The notes under the pieces: generated by a model
Told to the model about the DNA's origin: nothing
What the model saw: only the letters and a program-made list of their open reading frames with translations
Databases searched by the model: none
Source: Gemmatimonadota bacterium
Lineage (GTDB): Bacteria > Gemmatimonadota > Gemmatimonadetes > Gemmatimonadales > Gemmatimonadaceae
Reading direction: 5' to 3'
Assembly (NCBI GenBank): GCA_016871855.1
Contig: VHBQ01000003.1
Span: 28,484-92,483, forward strand
Length of the DNA stretch: 64,000 bases
Program-made: the position numbers and the translations under genes
Shown here: positions 1 through 9,808 of the stretch, piece by piece
How the letters are laid out: the number at the start of each line of letters is the position of its first letter
How positions within the stretch are numbered: the first letter of the stretch is position 1

Positions 1-1214
1 AGCACGACACCGCGCGCGGTGGCGAGCGACCGCGCGTTGATGAGGTTGAGGCGCTCATGCTCCACCACACCCTCGAGCATGCCCGCGGCGGCGGCGGCGA
101 GCAGGGCGCCCGCGCTCGCCGTCAGGTCGTCGCCGGTCTTGAGCGTCAGGGCGTCGATGGCCGTCGCCCCACGCGCGGCGAGCAGCGCCCTGGCCACGGT
201 CGCCGCCCGCTGCGTCAGCAAGAGGGCCGGGCCGAGCGTGGCTGCGTCCTCGCCGGTCAGCGCGCCGTTCAGCGAGCGCGAGAGGTCGCCGTCGAGGAGC
301 GCGTCGCGCACCGCCGCGCACGCGTCCACCGCCACGTTGCGCTGGGCCTCGGCGGAGGACGCGCCGATATGGGGAAGCAGCACGACATTGGCATAGCGAC
401 GGAAGGGATGGTCGCCCGTGAGCGGCTCCTGCAGGTACACGTCGAGCACGGCCCCGGCGACGTGCCCGCGGTCGATGGCCGCGCGCAGCGCGTCGTCGTC
501 CACGATGCCGCCGCGCGCCATGTTCACCACCACGGCCCCGGGGCGCAGGCGCGCGAGCGCGGTGGCGCCGATCATCCCCGTCGTCTCCTCGGTGAGCGGG
601 ACGTGCACCGTGAGCAGCTGCGCGGCGTCGAGCAGCGCGTCCAGCGAGGCGGCGCGCCGCACGCGCAGTGCAGCGAAGCGCTCGTCGCCGACGTACGGGT
701 CGTATGCGTGCACGTCCATGCCGAAGGCGTGCGCGCGATGGGCCACCTCGCCGCCGATACGGCCGAGGCCGACGATGCCGAGCGTCTTGCCCTTGAGCTC
801 GGTGCCGAGCAGGTCGGCGCGCTCCCATCGTCCCTCGTGCATCGAGGAGTCGGCGCGGGTCAGGTGCCGGAGCAGCGACAGGACGCCGCCGAAGAACAGC
901 TCGGCCACCGCGACGGTGTTCCCCGCGGGAGCGTTGATGACCGCGATGCCGAGTTCGGTCGCGACATCCATGGCGATGTTGTCCACGCCGACGCCGGCGC
1001 GCCCCACGACCTTAAGCCGCGACGCGCGGCGCAGCAGCTCGGCGGTGACCTTGCTGGCGCTGCGACCCACCATTGCATCGTACGCGCCGATGCGCTCCAG
1101 CAGCAGGGACGCGGGGAGCGTGGGCTGCTCGTCCACCTCGAACGTCGGCACCGCACGCAGCAGCGCGACGCCCTCGGGGTCGATGTCGTCGGTGACCAGA
1201 ATCTTCAGGGGCAC
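1..1214 (-). CDS. serA: D-3-phosphoglycerate dehydrogenase (3' end beyond window; GTG start at 1214 or 1226)
   Basis: Minus-strand reading VPLKILVTDDIDPEGVALLRAVPTFEVDEQ...VVGRAGVGVDNIAMDVATELGIAVINAPAGNTVAVAELFFG...LKGKTLGIVGLGRIGGEVA; NAD-binding GxGxxG and SerA motifs; open to the window edge. Confidence 0.9.
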   Translation of the reverse strand, partial: MPLKILVTDDIDPEGVALLRAVPTFEVDEQPTLPASLLLERIGAYDAMVGRSASKVTAELLRRASRLKVVGRAGVGVDNIAMDVATELGIAVINAPAGNTVAVAELFFGGVLSLLRHLTRADSSMHEGRWERADLLGTELKGKTLGIVGLGRIGGEVAHRAHAFGMDVHAYDPYVGDERFAALRVRRAASLDALLDAAQLLTVHVPLTEETTGMIGATALARLRPGAVVVNMARGGIVDDDALRAAIDRGHVAGAVLDVYLQEPLTGDHPFRRYANVVLLPHIGASSAEAQRNVAVDACAAVRDALLDGDLSRSLNGALTGEDAATLGPALLLTQRAATVARALLAARGATAIDALTLKTGDDLTASAGALLAAAAAGMLEGVVEHERLNLINARSLATARGVV

Positions 1215-1315
1215 GGGAACGGGCACGGTGGAGGGCGAGGGAACGGGAGCGGTCTCGACCCGCGTAATTTGCCCGCGCGGTTGCATTGCCGCGACTCCCA
1301 CGAGAGGATTCCCGC

Positions 1316-1846
1316 ATGGCAACGCTCCCGGAAGGCTGTGCTCTGCGTCGCGCCACCGCGACGGACTACGCGGCGTACGCCGCGCTCTGCCGCGCGACCT
1401 TCGTCAGCACCTTTGCGCCGTTTCACGACGAGGCCGAGATGGCGCGCCACCTCGCGGCGGCGTTCCCGGACGAGCGTCTGCGCGCCGAGTTGACTGCCGA
1501 GGACGAAGTGGTGCTCGTGGTCTCCGCAGGCGAGGCGCTGGTGGCGTATGCGCGCCTGACGCGCAATTCTTCGCCGTCGTGCGTGATCGGGTCACGCCCA
1601 ATGGAGATCGCGCGGTTCTACGTCGCATCCGCGTGGCACGGCCGCGGCGTGGCCGCGCCGCTCATGGCGGCGGTGGTCGACGAGGCGCGTGGCGCCAACT
1701 GCGATGTGGCGTGGCTCGGCGTTTGGGAACACAATTCACGGGCGCTGGGGTTCTACCTGCGTCAGGGCTTCGTCACCGTGGGTCGCCAGGTGTATCCGTT
1801 CGACGGTCAGCCGGAAAACGATCTTGTCATGGCGCTCGCGCTGTAG
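1316..1846 (+). CDS. GNAT family N-acetyltransferase
   Basis: MATLPEGCALRRATATDYAAYAALCRATF...MEIARFYVASAWHGRGVAAPLMAAVVDEARGANCDVAWLGVWEHNSRALGFYLRQGF; GNAT acetyl-CoA binding pattern. Confidence 0.9.
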   Translation: MATLPEGCALRRATATDYAAYAALCRATFVSTFAPFHDEAEMARHLAAAFPDERLRAELTAEDEVVLVVSAGEALVAYARLTRNSSPSCVIGSRPMEIARFYVASAWHGRGVAAPLMAAVVDEARGANCDVAWLGVWEHNSRALGFYLRQGFVTVGRQVYPFDGQPENDLVMALAL

Positions 1847-1895
1847 CGGGCGCCACATCCTTCCCCCCAATCGTGCCACCAGCCAGGAGTCGTCC

Positions 1896-2459
1896 ATGTC
1901 CCGTCGTGCCCTTCTCGCCCTTGCCCTGCTCACCCCCTCCGTCGTGTCGGCTCAGGCGCCGCTGAAGGCTGCCCTGAGCGGTCGGGCGACCGCCGAGGCG
2001 ACGCTTAACCCGCCCCGCGTCCAGGGTCAGCCCGCGCCGAAGCCGTTCTCGATCAAGATCGACTACGGCCAGCCACACGCCCGCGGCCGCGAGGTGCCCA
2101 CCGAGCTGTCGAAGCCCGGCACCGTGTGGCGCACCGGCGCGAACACCTCCACCACGCTGACGACCGACGTGGATCTCGACATCGGCGGGAAGTCGGTGCC
2201 GAAGGGTGCCTACTCGCTCTTCTCCATTCGCACGGACAACGGCTACGAGCTGATCATCAACTCCAACACCGGGCAGTGGGGGACGCAGTATGACGCCAGC
2301 AAGGACTTCGTCCGCGTGCCGCTGACCGCACGGACCTTGGCTGAGACCCGCGAATCGCTGCAGATCGCGCTGGTCGCCGCTGCGGACCAAGCGCCAAAGG
2401 GGATGCTGACCATCACCTGGGGCAAGCTGGAACTCTCCACAAGCTGGGCAGCGAAGTAA
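1896..2459 (+). CDS. DUF2911-type secreted protein
   Basis: Signal peptide, then SIKIDYGQPHARGREV...VWRTGANTSTTLTTDVDLDIGGKSVPKGAYSLFSI...NSNTGQWGTQYD, typical of DUF2911. Confidence 0.8.
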   Translation: MSRRALLALALLTPSVVSAQAPLKAALSGRATAEATLNPPRVQGQPAPKPFSIKIDYGQPHARGREVPTELSKPGTVWRTGANTSTTLTTDVDLDIGGKSVPKGAYSLFSIRTDNGYELIINSNTGQWGTQYDASKDFVRVPLTARTLAETRESLQIALVAAADQAPKGMLTITWGKLELSTSWAAK

Positions 2460-2465
2460 GTTTGA

Positions 2466-2497
2466 GGGGGCGGCCGATGGCCGCCCCCTTTCTCTTG
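2466..2497 (+). terminator. Rho-independent terminator downstream of the DUF2911 gene
   Basis: GGGGGCGGCCGATGGCCGCCCCC hairpin followed by TTTCTCTT. Confidence 0.8.
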
Positions 2498-2517
2498 TCC
2501 ACCCCTCCGCCTTCCCA

Positions 2518-3660
2518 ATGCCCGCCCCACGCCTTCAGGCCCTGCACGACGCCGGACAGTCGCTCTGGCTGGACTACATTGACCGCCCGATGCTCCACAA
2601 TGGGGAGCTGGATCGTCGCATCGGCGACGATGTGCTCACCGGGATGACCTCCAACCCGGCGATCTTCGAGAAGGCGCTCGCGCAGGGGACGGCGTACGAC
2701 GCGCAGGTGGCCTCGCTCACCGGCGAGTTCACGGCCTGGCAGCTCTTTGAGACGCTCGCGGCGACCGACGTTCGCGATGCGTGCGATCGCTTCCGCAAGG
2801 TCTTCGACCGCACGGGCGGCGTGGACGGATACGTGTCGCTCGAGGTCTCGCCGAACGTCGCGAACGACGCCGAGGGGACCGTGCGCGAGGCGCGGCACCT
2901 GTGGAAGCTGGTGGATCGGCCGAACGTGATGATCAAGGTGCCAGGCACCAGCGCGGGCTGCGCCGCCCTGCGGCAACTCATCGCCGACGGCATCAACGTG
3001 AACGTGACGCTGCTTTTCGCCGTCGAGGCGTACGCGGCCGTTGTCGAGGCGTATCTCGAGGGACTCGAGGCCCGGGCGGCTGCCGGCGCGCCCCTCGGCG
3101 CCGCGGCCAGCGTGGCGTCGTTCTTTGTGAGTCGCGTGGACACGGAGATCGACAAGCGCCTGGATGCCCGCGTGGCGGCAGGGACGCTCGACGCCGCCGC
3201 GGCGAACGGGCTCAAGGGCAAAGCGGCCGTGGCCAACGCGAAGCTGGCGTACCGGCTCTTCACCGAGCGCTTCAGTGGCGCACGCTGGGCGGCGCTCGAG
3301 GCGCGCGGCGCGCGCGTGCAGCGTCCGCTTTGGGCGAGCACATCCACCAAGAACCCCGCGTACCGCGATGTCATCTACGTCGAGGAACTGGTCGGCCCGC
3401 AGACGGTGAACACGCTGCCGCCGGCGACGCTTGAGGCCTTCCGCGACCACGGCGAGACGCGGCGCACCATCGACGTCGGCATCGCGGAAGCGGAGCGCGC
3501 CCTCGCCGCCGTGGAGACGGCGGGCATCTCCGTGCACGCGGTGACCAACCAACTGCTCGCCGAAGGGCTGGCTGCCTTCCAGAAGTCGTTCGACACGCTG
3601 CTGGCGGGGCTCGAGGCCAAGGCGGCGACGCTTGGCCGCGCCGTCGCGGCGTCGCGCTGA
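2518..3660 (+). CDS. tal: Transaldolase
   Basis: LHDAGQSLWLDYIDRPMLHNGELDRRIGDDVLTGMTSNPAIFEKAL...VMIKVPGTSAGCAALRQLIADGINVNVTLLFAVEAY. Confidence 0.93.
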   Translation: MPAPRLQALHDAGQSLWLDYIDRPMLHNGELDRRIGDDVLTGMTSNPAIFEKALAQGTAYDAQVASLTGEFTAWQLFETLAATDVRDACDRFRKVFDRTGGVDGYVSLEVSPNVANDAEGTVREARHLWKLVDRPNVMIKVPGTSAGCAALRQLIADGINVNVTLLFAVEAYAAVVEAYLEGLEARAAAGAPLGAAASVASFFVSRVDTEIDKRLDARVAAGTLDAAAANGLKGKAAVANAKLAYRLFTERFSGARWAALEARGARVQRPLWASTSTKNPAYRDVIYVEELVGPQTVNTLPPATLEAFRDHGETRRTIDVGIAEAERALAAVETAGISVHAVTNQLLAEGLAAFQKSFDTLLAGLEAKAATLGRAVAASR

Positions 3661-3670
3661 GGGAACGGCA

Positions 3671-5077
3671 ATGCCCATCGGACGCAAGCGCACCAAGGTC
3701 GTCTGCACCATCGGTCCGGCCTCCACCGATCCCGCCGTGCTGCGGTCGCTGATGGACGCCGGACTCAACGTCGCGCGCATCAACTTCTCGCACGGCACGC
3801 ACGAACAGCATGCCGCGCGCATCGCGGACATCCGGCGCATCGCGCAGGAGCTGAACAAGCCGGTCGCCATCCTTGGCGACCTGCAGGGGCCGCGCATCCG
3901 TGTCGGCAAGCTGGAGCAGCCGCTCACGCTCACCGAGGGGAGCGAAGTCACGCTGGTCCACGAGAGCGTCGCGGGGGCGTCGCACATCCCCGTGACCTAC
4001 GACGGCCTCGCGCGCGACGTGCGTTCAGGCGCGCGCATCCTGCTCGATGACGGCCTGCTTGCGCTCGACGTGCTCGCCGTAGAGGGCGAGTTCGTGCGGT
4101 GCGTCGTCGTCTACGGCGGCCTGCTCAAGTCGAACAAGGGGATGAACCTCCCCGGGGTGCAGGTCTCCGCGCCAACGCTCACCGACAAGGATCGCGCAGA
4201 CATTGCCTTCGCTGTCGAGCACGAGCTTGACTACCTCGCGCTCTCGTTCGTCCGCCAGCCGTCCGACCTCGCCACGCTGCGCGCGCTGGTGCCCAAGGGG
4301 ATGCTCCTCGTCGCCAAGATCGAGAAGGACTCCGCGCTCGCGGACATCGAGGAGATCCTGAAGGCGTCGGACGCGGTGATGGTGGCGCGCGGCGACCTCG
4401 GCGTGGAGCTTCCGTTCGAGCAGGTGCCGATCGCGCAGAAGCGCATCATCGCGCTCGCCAACCGCTTCGGCCGCCCGGTGATCACCGCGACGCAGATGCT
4501 CGAGTCTATGATCACCAACCCGCGCCCCACACGCGCCGAGGCGAGCGACGTGGCCAACGCCATCTTCGACGGCACTGACGCGGTGATGCTGTCGGCCGAG
4601 ACGGCCACCGGGGCGCATCCGCCGCTCGCCGTCGACGCCATGGTGCGCATCGCGCAGGAGGCCGAGCGGCATCCCGTGCCGCGCGGTGTGGGCGCAGACC
4701 GCGTGGAGCCCGGACAGGCAAGCGTGGAAGAGACCATCGCCGGTGCCACGGTCACGGCGGTCCGCATGGTCGGTGCCGCGGCTGTGGTGGTCTTCACGAA
4801 GTCCGGTTTCGCCGCGCGCATCGTGGCGTCGCGGCGCCCCGGCGTCCCCATCCTCGCGTTCACCGACCAGCCGCGCACCTATCGCCAGCTCGCGCTCGTC
4901 TGGGGCGTCACGCCCGTGCTCATGCCGCACTCCAAGACCTATGAACAGATGGCGTGGGCGGCGCGCGGCGTCGTGCTCGAGCAAGGCGTCGCGAAGTCGG
5001 GCGATCGCTTGGTGATCACGTCCGGGCTCCCGGACGTGCCCGGCACCACCAACACGCTGAAGGTGGAGACGGTGTGA
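3671..5077 (+). CDS. pyk: Pyruvate kinase
   Basis: MPIGRKRTKVVCTIGPASTDPAVLRSLMDAGLNVARINFSHG...VMVARGDLGVELPFEQVPIAQKRII...ITATQMLESMITNPRPTRAEASDVANAIFDGTDAVMLSAETATG. Confidence 0.97.
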   Translation: MPIGRKRTKVVCTIGPASTDPAVLRSLMDAGLNVARINFSHGTHEQHAARIADIRRIAQELNKPVAILGDLQGPRIRVGKLEQPLTLTEGSEVTLVHESVAGASHIPVTYDGLARDVRSGARILLDDGLLALDVLAVEGEFVRCVVVYGGLLKSNKGMNLPGVQVSAPTLTDKDRADIAFAVEHELDYLALSFVRQPSDLATLRALVPKGMLLVAKIEKDSALADIEEILKASDAVMVARGDLGVELPFEQVPIAQKRIIALANRFGRPVITATQMLESMITNPRPTRAEASDVANAIFDGTDAVMLSAETATGAHPPLAVDAMVRIAQEAERHPVPRGVGADRVEPGQASVEETIAGATVTAVRMVGAAAVVVFTKSGFAARIVASRRPGVPILAFTDQPRTYRQLALVWGVTPVLMPHSKTYEQMAWAARGVVLEQGVAKSGDRLVITSGLPDVPGTTNTLKVETV

Positions 5078-5847
5078 AGCTCACGTTCCTCGGCACCGGC
5101 ACGAGCTTCGGCGTCCCTGTCGTGGGGTGCCACTGCGCCGTGTGCCGCTCCACCGATCCGCGCGACAAGCGAACGCGCGTCGGCGCGGTGGTGGAGGTGG
5201 GACACACGCGTTTATTGCTGGATACGCCGCCCGAGCTGCGCCTGCAACTCATCGCCGCCGGCATCGACGACGTGGACGCCGTGCTGTTCACGCACGACCA
5301 CGCGGACCACACCAATGGCCTCGACGACATCCGCGCCATCTCGGTGCGCCGCGAGGGGGCGCTCCCGGTCTACGGTCCCGCCGAGACGCTGAAGGCGCTG
5401 CGCCACAAGTTCCCGTACATCTTCGACGACGCCATCCGCCCCCAGCCGGGGACGCACAAGCCCGAAGGCACAGCGATGGCGCTGGAGCCGGGTGTGACGG
5501 TGCGCATCGGCGACGCCGATGTCACGCCCATCGAGGTTCCGCACGGTCGCTGGCGCGTCTTCGGCTACCGCATCGGCGCGCTGGCCTACGTCACCGACGC
5601 GAAGAGCATTCCCGACGCCGCGTTCGCGCTGATGGCGGGGGCGGATGTGTTCGTCATCAACGCCCTGTTCCGCACGCCGCATCCCACGCACCTGAGTCTG
5701 GGCGAGGCCATCGCGGCGGCACGGCGCGTCGGGGCGCGGCAGACCTGGCTGACGCACCTGACGCACGACAACGCGCACGCCGCGCTTGCGGCCGAGCTTC
5801 CTCCCGACATCCAGCCGGCCTATGACGGGCTGGTGGTGGAGTGCTGA
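5074..5847 (+). CDS. MBL-fold metallohydrolase (PhnP-like)
   Basis: GTG start overlapping the pyk stop; VKLTFLGTGTSFGVPVVGCHCAVCRS...LFTHDHADHTNGLDDIR metal-binding motif. Confidence 0.87.
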   Translation: MKLTFLGTGTSFGVPVVGCHCAVCRSTDPRDKRTRVGAVVEVGHTRLLLDTPPELRLQLIAAGIDDVDAVLFTHDHADHTNGLDDIRAISVRREGALPVYGPAETLKALRHKFPYIFDDAIRPQPGTHKPEGTAMALEPGVTVRIGDADVTPIEVPHGRWRVFGYRIGALAYVTDAKSIPDAAFALMAGADVFVINALFRTPHPTHLSLGEAIAAARRVGARQTWLTHLTHDNAHAALAAELPPDIQPAYDGLVVEC

Positions 5848-7238
5848 TGTCCTTCTCGCTCGATGTGACCTCGATGACGGAGCCGGTGGTGCCGGCCGGT
5901 GTGCGCGACGACGACTGGCCCGGGCTCGCGGATCGGTTTCGCGAGGCGCACCGCGAAGTCGCGGCGATCGCCGCGACCGGGGTGTACGGGTATCGCGAAC
6001 TCGAGCTTCAGGTGACTGAGCGCGCGCGCGTTCTCGCCTTCGCGCAGTCGGTGCGGGGGCGCTACGACGATGTGGTGGTGCTCGGCATCGGCGGCTCGTC
6101 ACTGGGCGCCATCGCCCTGCGCACCGCGCTGTTGCCGCCGGCGTGGAACGCGCGCAGCGCCGCCGAGCGCGGCGGCCGGCCGCGCCTGCACGTGCTCGAC
6201 AACGTCGATCCGCGCACCATCGCCGGCGTGCTCGGCATGATTGCCCTGCCGCGCACGATCTTCGTCGTGATCTCGAAGTCCGGCGGCACCATCGAGACGC
6301 TGGCGCAGTACCTCGTCGTGCGCGAGCGCGTCGAGCACGCAGGTCTTCCCGCCGCGCAGCACTTCGCCTTCGTCACCGACCCGGCCAGGGGGGCCCTGCG
6401 CGTCATCGCGAAGCGCGACGGCATCCCCGTCTTTGACGTGCCGCCGAACGTCGGCGGCCGGTTCAGCGTGCTGTCGCCCGTCGGGACGCTGCCCGCGGCG
6501 CTCTGCGGCATGGACATCGAGGCGCTCTGCGCCGGCGCCGCCGCGATGCGCGACGCCACGATCGGCGACGCGCTGATGTCGAACGCCGCCGGCCTCTTCG
6601 CGACCCTGCAGTGGCGCGCGCACGCGCAGGCCGGGCAGGGAATGCACGTGCTGATGCCCTACAGCGACGCCCTGCGCGATCTCGCGCCGTGGTTCGTGCA
6701 ACTGTGGGCGGAGTCGCTCGGCAAGGTGGACGCGGATGGCCGGCATGTCGGCCCGACCCCAATCGCGAGCGTCGGTCCCACCGACCAGCACAGCCAGGTC
6801 CAGCTGTTCATGGAAGGCCCGGCGGACAAGACGGTGACCTTCCTGCGCCTCGAGCCGGGCGGCGACAACGTCACGATCCCGCCAATGGAGCCCGGTGAGA
6901 AGGCGCTCGCCTTCCTCGGCGGCCATTCGCTCGGCGAACTGCTCGACGTGGAGTGCCGTGCCACGGCGGGAGCGCTCGCCCGCGCGGGACGGCCCTCAAT
7001 GACCATGACCGTCACTGCCGCCGACGCCTGGCACCTCGGCGGCCTGATGATGTGGCTGATGCAGGCCACCGTCTTCGCGGGGGCGCTGTACCGGGTGAAC
7101 CCGCTCGACCAGCCCGGGGTGGAGCTGGGTAAGCGCTTGGCCAACGGGGAGTTGGGGCATCCGGATATCGCCGGGACCGAGCCTTCCGGCTCCGCGAGCA
7201 GCACGGCGCCCGCGTCGCGCGTCCTGCGCGTCGGCTAG
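5847..7238 (+). CDS. pgi: Glucose-6-phosphate isomerase
   Basis: VVVLGIGGSSLGAIALRTALL...FVVISKSGGTIETLAQYLVVRE...VGGRFSVLSPVGTLPAALCGMDIEALCAGA. Confidence 0.92.
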   Translation: MSFSLDVTSMTEPVVPAGVRDDDWPGLADRFREAHREVAAIAATGVYGYRELELQVTERARVLAFAQSVRGRYDDVVVLGIGGSSLGAIALRTALLPPAWNARSAAERGGRPRLHVLDNVDPRTIAGVLGMIALPRTIFVVISKSGGTIETLAQYLVVRERVEHAGLPAAQHFAFVTDPARGALRVIAKRDGIPVFDVPPNVGGRFSVLSPVGTLPAALCGMDIEALCAGAAAMRDATIGDALMSNAAGLFATLQWRAHAQAGQGMHVLMPYSDALRDLAPWFVQLWAESLGKVDADGRHVGPTPIASVGPTDQHSQVQLFMEGPADKTVTFLRLEPGGDNVTIPPMEPGEKALAFLGGHSLGELLDVECRATAGALARAGRPSMTMTVTAADAWHLGGLMMWLMQATVFAGALYRVNPLDQPGVELGKRLANGELGHPDIAGTEPSGSASSTAPASRVLRVG

Positions 7239-7414
7239 GTTCGCTCCGCTACGCCGCAGCGTCGCAACTCGGGGCCTTTCGTGGGCTAACGCAGCCGTGC
7301 GCGCAAGTGCCACAAAGCGTTGCCCTAGATGGCGTTTCGCGCCAAATTCATCAGGTTGGCGCCCCCCAACCACCGGCGCGTGGTTCGCGCCTTCCACAAA
7401 CAAGTATTTCCGAC

Positions 7415-8836
7415 ATGTCGAATACGCTGGACACCCTGCATCGAATCCTCGGGCCGGCCGCCGCGATTGAAGACCATCGCGTGGTGGTGAAGGACGCCGC
7501 CGCCCTCGCCTCGCCGCGCATGGACGAACTCGTGCGGCTTGCCGTCTTCGGCAGCGCCGACGAGAAGGACTGGGCCCGCTGGGTCATCCACGAACTGGGC
7601 CAGGCCGTCGGCGTGCGCTCGGCCTCCATTCACGACCTGTACATGGCGCGTGGCCGCGGCGAGATCAGCGGCTTCACCGTGCCGGCGATCAACGTGCGCG
7701 GCGCCTCGTATGACACGGCGCGCGCCATTTTCCGCACGGCGCTCAAGCAGAACGCCGGTGCGTTCCTCCTCGAGATTGCCCGCAGCGAGATCGCGTACAC
7801 CGACCAGCGTCCGTCGGAATACGTCACGGTGATGATCGCCGCCGCGCTCCGCGAAGGATATCGCGCCCCGGTCTTCATTCAGGGCGACCACTTCCAGGTG
7901 AACGCCAAGAAGTTCGCCGTCGATCCGGTTGCCGAGGTCGCCGCCGTCAAGGCGCTGGCCACCGAGGCGATTGCCGCCGGCTTCTACAACATCGACCTCG
8001 ACACCTCCACGCTCGTGGACCTGTCGAAGCCGACGCTGGCCGAGCAGCAGCGGCTGAACTACGAAATCGGCGTGGAGCTCACCAAGCACGTGCGCGGGCT
8101 CGAGCCCAAGGGCGTGACGATCTCGCTGGGTGGTGAGATCGGCGAGGTGGGGACGGCCAACTCGACCGTCGAGGAACTGCGCGCGTTCATGGATGGCTAC
8201 AACGCGACGCTGAAGAAGGAAGCGCCGGCGATGGTCGGGCTGTCGAAGATCTCGGTGCAGTCGGGGACGTCGCACGGCGGCGTGGTGCTCGCCGACGGCT
8301 CGATCGCTGACGTGAAGCTCGATTTCAAGACGCTCGAGGACCTGGGGAAGGCCGCGCGCGCCGAGTACGGGCTGTCGGGGGCGGTGCAGCACGGCGCCTC
8401 GACGCTCCCGGACAGCCTGTTCAACAACTTCCCGAAGGCGGAGACGGCGGAGATTCACCTCGCCACCGGCTTCCAGACGATGCTGTACGACCTGATGCCC
8501 GACGCGCTGCGCGCCGAGATGTACGAGTGGCTGCGCGTGAACGCGAAGGACGAGCGGAAGCCGAGCGACACGGACGAACAGTTCTTCTACAAGGCGCGCA
8601 AGAAGGCGCTGGGGCCGTTCAAGGCCAAGCTCTGGGCGCTGCCCGAGGCGGCCAAGGCCGCGCTGGCGCGCGCGTACGACGCGAAGTTCGAGTTCCTGTT
8701 CACCCAGCTGGCGGTCGGTGGCACCTTGCCGCACGTCCAGCGGTATACCAAGGCACCGGAACAGCGCCGGCCCGCGCCGTCGCACGCCGGTCCAGCGGTC
8801 GAGGCGGCCCCCGACGACGCCGAGGCCGGCGAGTAG
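7415..8836 (+). CDS. Class II fructose-bisphosphate aldolase-like protein (divergent, ~473 aa)
   Basis: FTVPAINVRGASYDTARAIFR...APVFIQGDHFQVNAKKF...LGGEIGEVGTANS...SVQSGTSHGGVV...GAVQHGASTLPDSLFNNFPKAETAEIHLATGFQ. Confidence 0.75.
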   Translation: MSNTLDTLHRILGPAAAIEDHRVVVKDAAALASPRMDELVRLAVFGSADEKDWARWVIHELGQAVGVRSASIHDLYMARGRGEISGFTVPAINVRGASYDTARAIFRTALKQNAGAFLLEIARSEIAYTDQRPSEYVTVMIAAALREGYRAPVFIQGDHFQVNAKKFAVDPVAEVAAVKALATEAIAAGFYNIDLDTSTLVDLSKPTLAEQQRLNYEIGVELTKHVRGLEPKGVTISLGGEIGEVGTANSTVEELRAFMDGYNATLKKEAPAMVGLSKISVQSGTSHGGVVLADGSIADVKLDFKTLEDLGKAARAEYGLSGAVQHGASTLPDSLFNNFPKAETAEIHLATGFQTMLYDLMPDALRAEMYEWLRVNAKDERKPSDTDEQFFYKARKKALGPFKAKLWALPEAAKAALARAYDAKFEFLFTQLAVGGTLPHVQRYTKAPEQRRPAPSHAGPAVEAAPDDAEAGE

Positions 8837-8851
8837 TGCCACAGTGCGGCG

Positions 8852-8878
8852 AGCCCGCGGGGGCGGGCTCGCCGACCA
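8852..8878 (+). terminator. Hairpin, possible terminator or processing site
   Basis: CGGCGAGCCCGC-GGG-GGCGGGCTCGCCG perfect stem; no clear T tract. Confidence 0.4.
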
Positions 8879-8892
8879 CCAACGGAGAGACC

Positions 8893-9789
8893 ATGCGCAA
8901 GACAGTCCTGATGGCCTTCGCCGCCGTGCTCGCCCTCTCGGCGTGCGTGACGAAGGACAAGTACGAGAAGGAGCTGGAGCAGGTGAAGATGCTGAGCGCG
9001 GAGAAGGACTCCCTGCTCAAGGACGTGATGGCGACGACGCAGTTCATCGCCGACGTGAACACCGAGATCGCCAAGGTGCGCGACGCGAAGGCGGGCAAGC
9101 CCGTCGTCGGCGCCGCCGGCGAGCTTCCCAGCGCGTCGCCGGCCGAGCAGCGCGCCCAGATGGTCGAGAAGGTCAAGGCGCTGGCCGAGCGCGTGAACGA
9201 GGCCGAGTCGCGCCTGGCGGCGAGCCGTCAGCGCGTGGCCGCGCTGACGGGCGACGCCACGACGCTCAAGGCCCAGCTGGCCCAGTACGACTCGACGATC
9301 ACCGCCTTCAAGTCCATCGTCGAAAACCAGAAGGCCGAAATCGCCTCGCTGACCGCGCAGGTGGCCACGCTGACCGGCGAGAACGTGACGCTCAAGGGCG
9401 AGAAGGCCCAGCTCACGACGGAGAAGGAGACGCTCACGCAGGAGAAGGCGGCGCTCACGACCGAGCGCAACACCGTCTACTACGTGATCGGCACCAAGGA
9501 TGAGCTCCGCAAGAAGGGGATCATCGTGAAGAAGGGCGGCATCCTCGGCATCGCCGCCACGGATATCCCGGCGACGACGCTCAACCCGGCCGACTTCACG
9601 GCGGTCGACAAGACGAAGACCTCGTCGATCGAGCTGCCCAAGGCCGACAAGAGCTACCGCATCGTGTCGCGGCAGGACCTCACCGCCACGGCCCAGCCGG
9701 CCAAGGGCGGCTACAAGGGGACGATCGCGATCACGAACGCCGAGCAGTTCTGGGCGGCGTCGAAGTTCCTGATCGTCGTCCAGGACTGA
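8893..9789 (+). CDS. Coiled-coil lipoprotein of unknown function
   Basis: MRKTVLMAFAAVLALSACVTKDKYEKELEQ: lipobox LSAC followed by long heptad-type region. Confidence 0.7.
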   Translation: MRKTVLMAFAAVLALSACVTKDKYEKELEQVKMLSAEKDSLLKDVMATTQFIADVNTEIAKVRDAKAGKPVVGAAGELPSASPAEQRAQMVEKVKALAERVNEAESRLAASRQRVAALTGDATTLKAQLAQYDSTITAFKSIVENQKAEIASLTAQVATLTGENVTLKGEKAQLTTEKETLTQEKAALTTERNTVYYVIGTKDELRKKGIIVKKGGILGIAATDIPATTLNPADFTAVDKTKTSSIELPKADKSYRIVSRQDLTATAQPAKGGYKGTIAITNAEQFWAASKFLIVVQD

Positions 9790-9808
9790 TGCCGAGCGTG
9801 TTCTGCGG

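Noticed and set aside
7239-7414. Possible riboswitch or sRNA between pgi and the aldolase gene
   Set aside because: Some small inverted repeats (GTTGGCGCCCCCCAAC) but no recognisable riboswitch core; insufficient evidence
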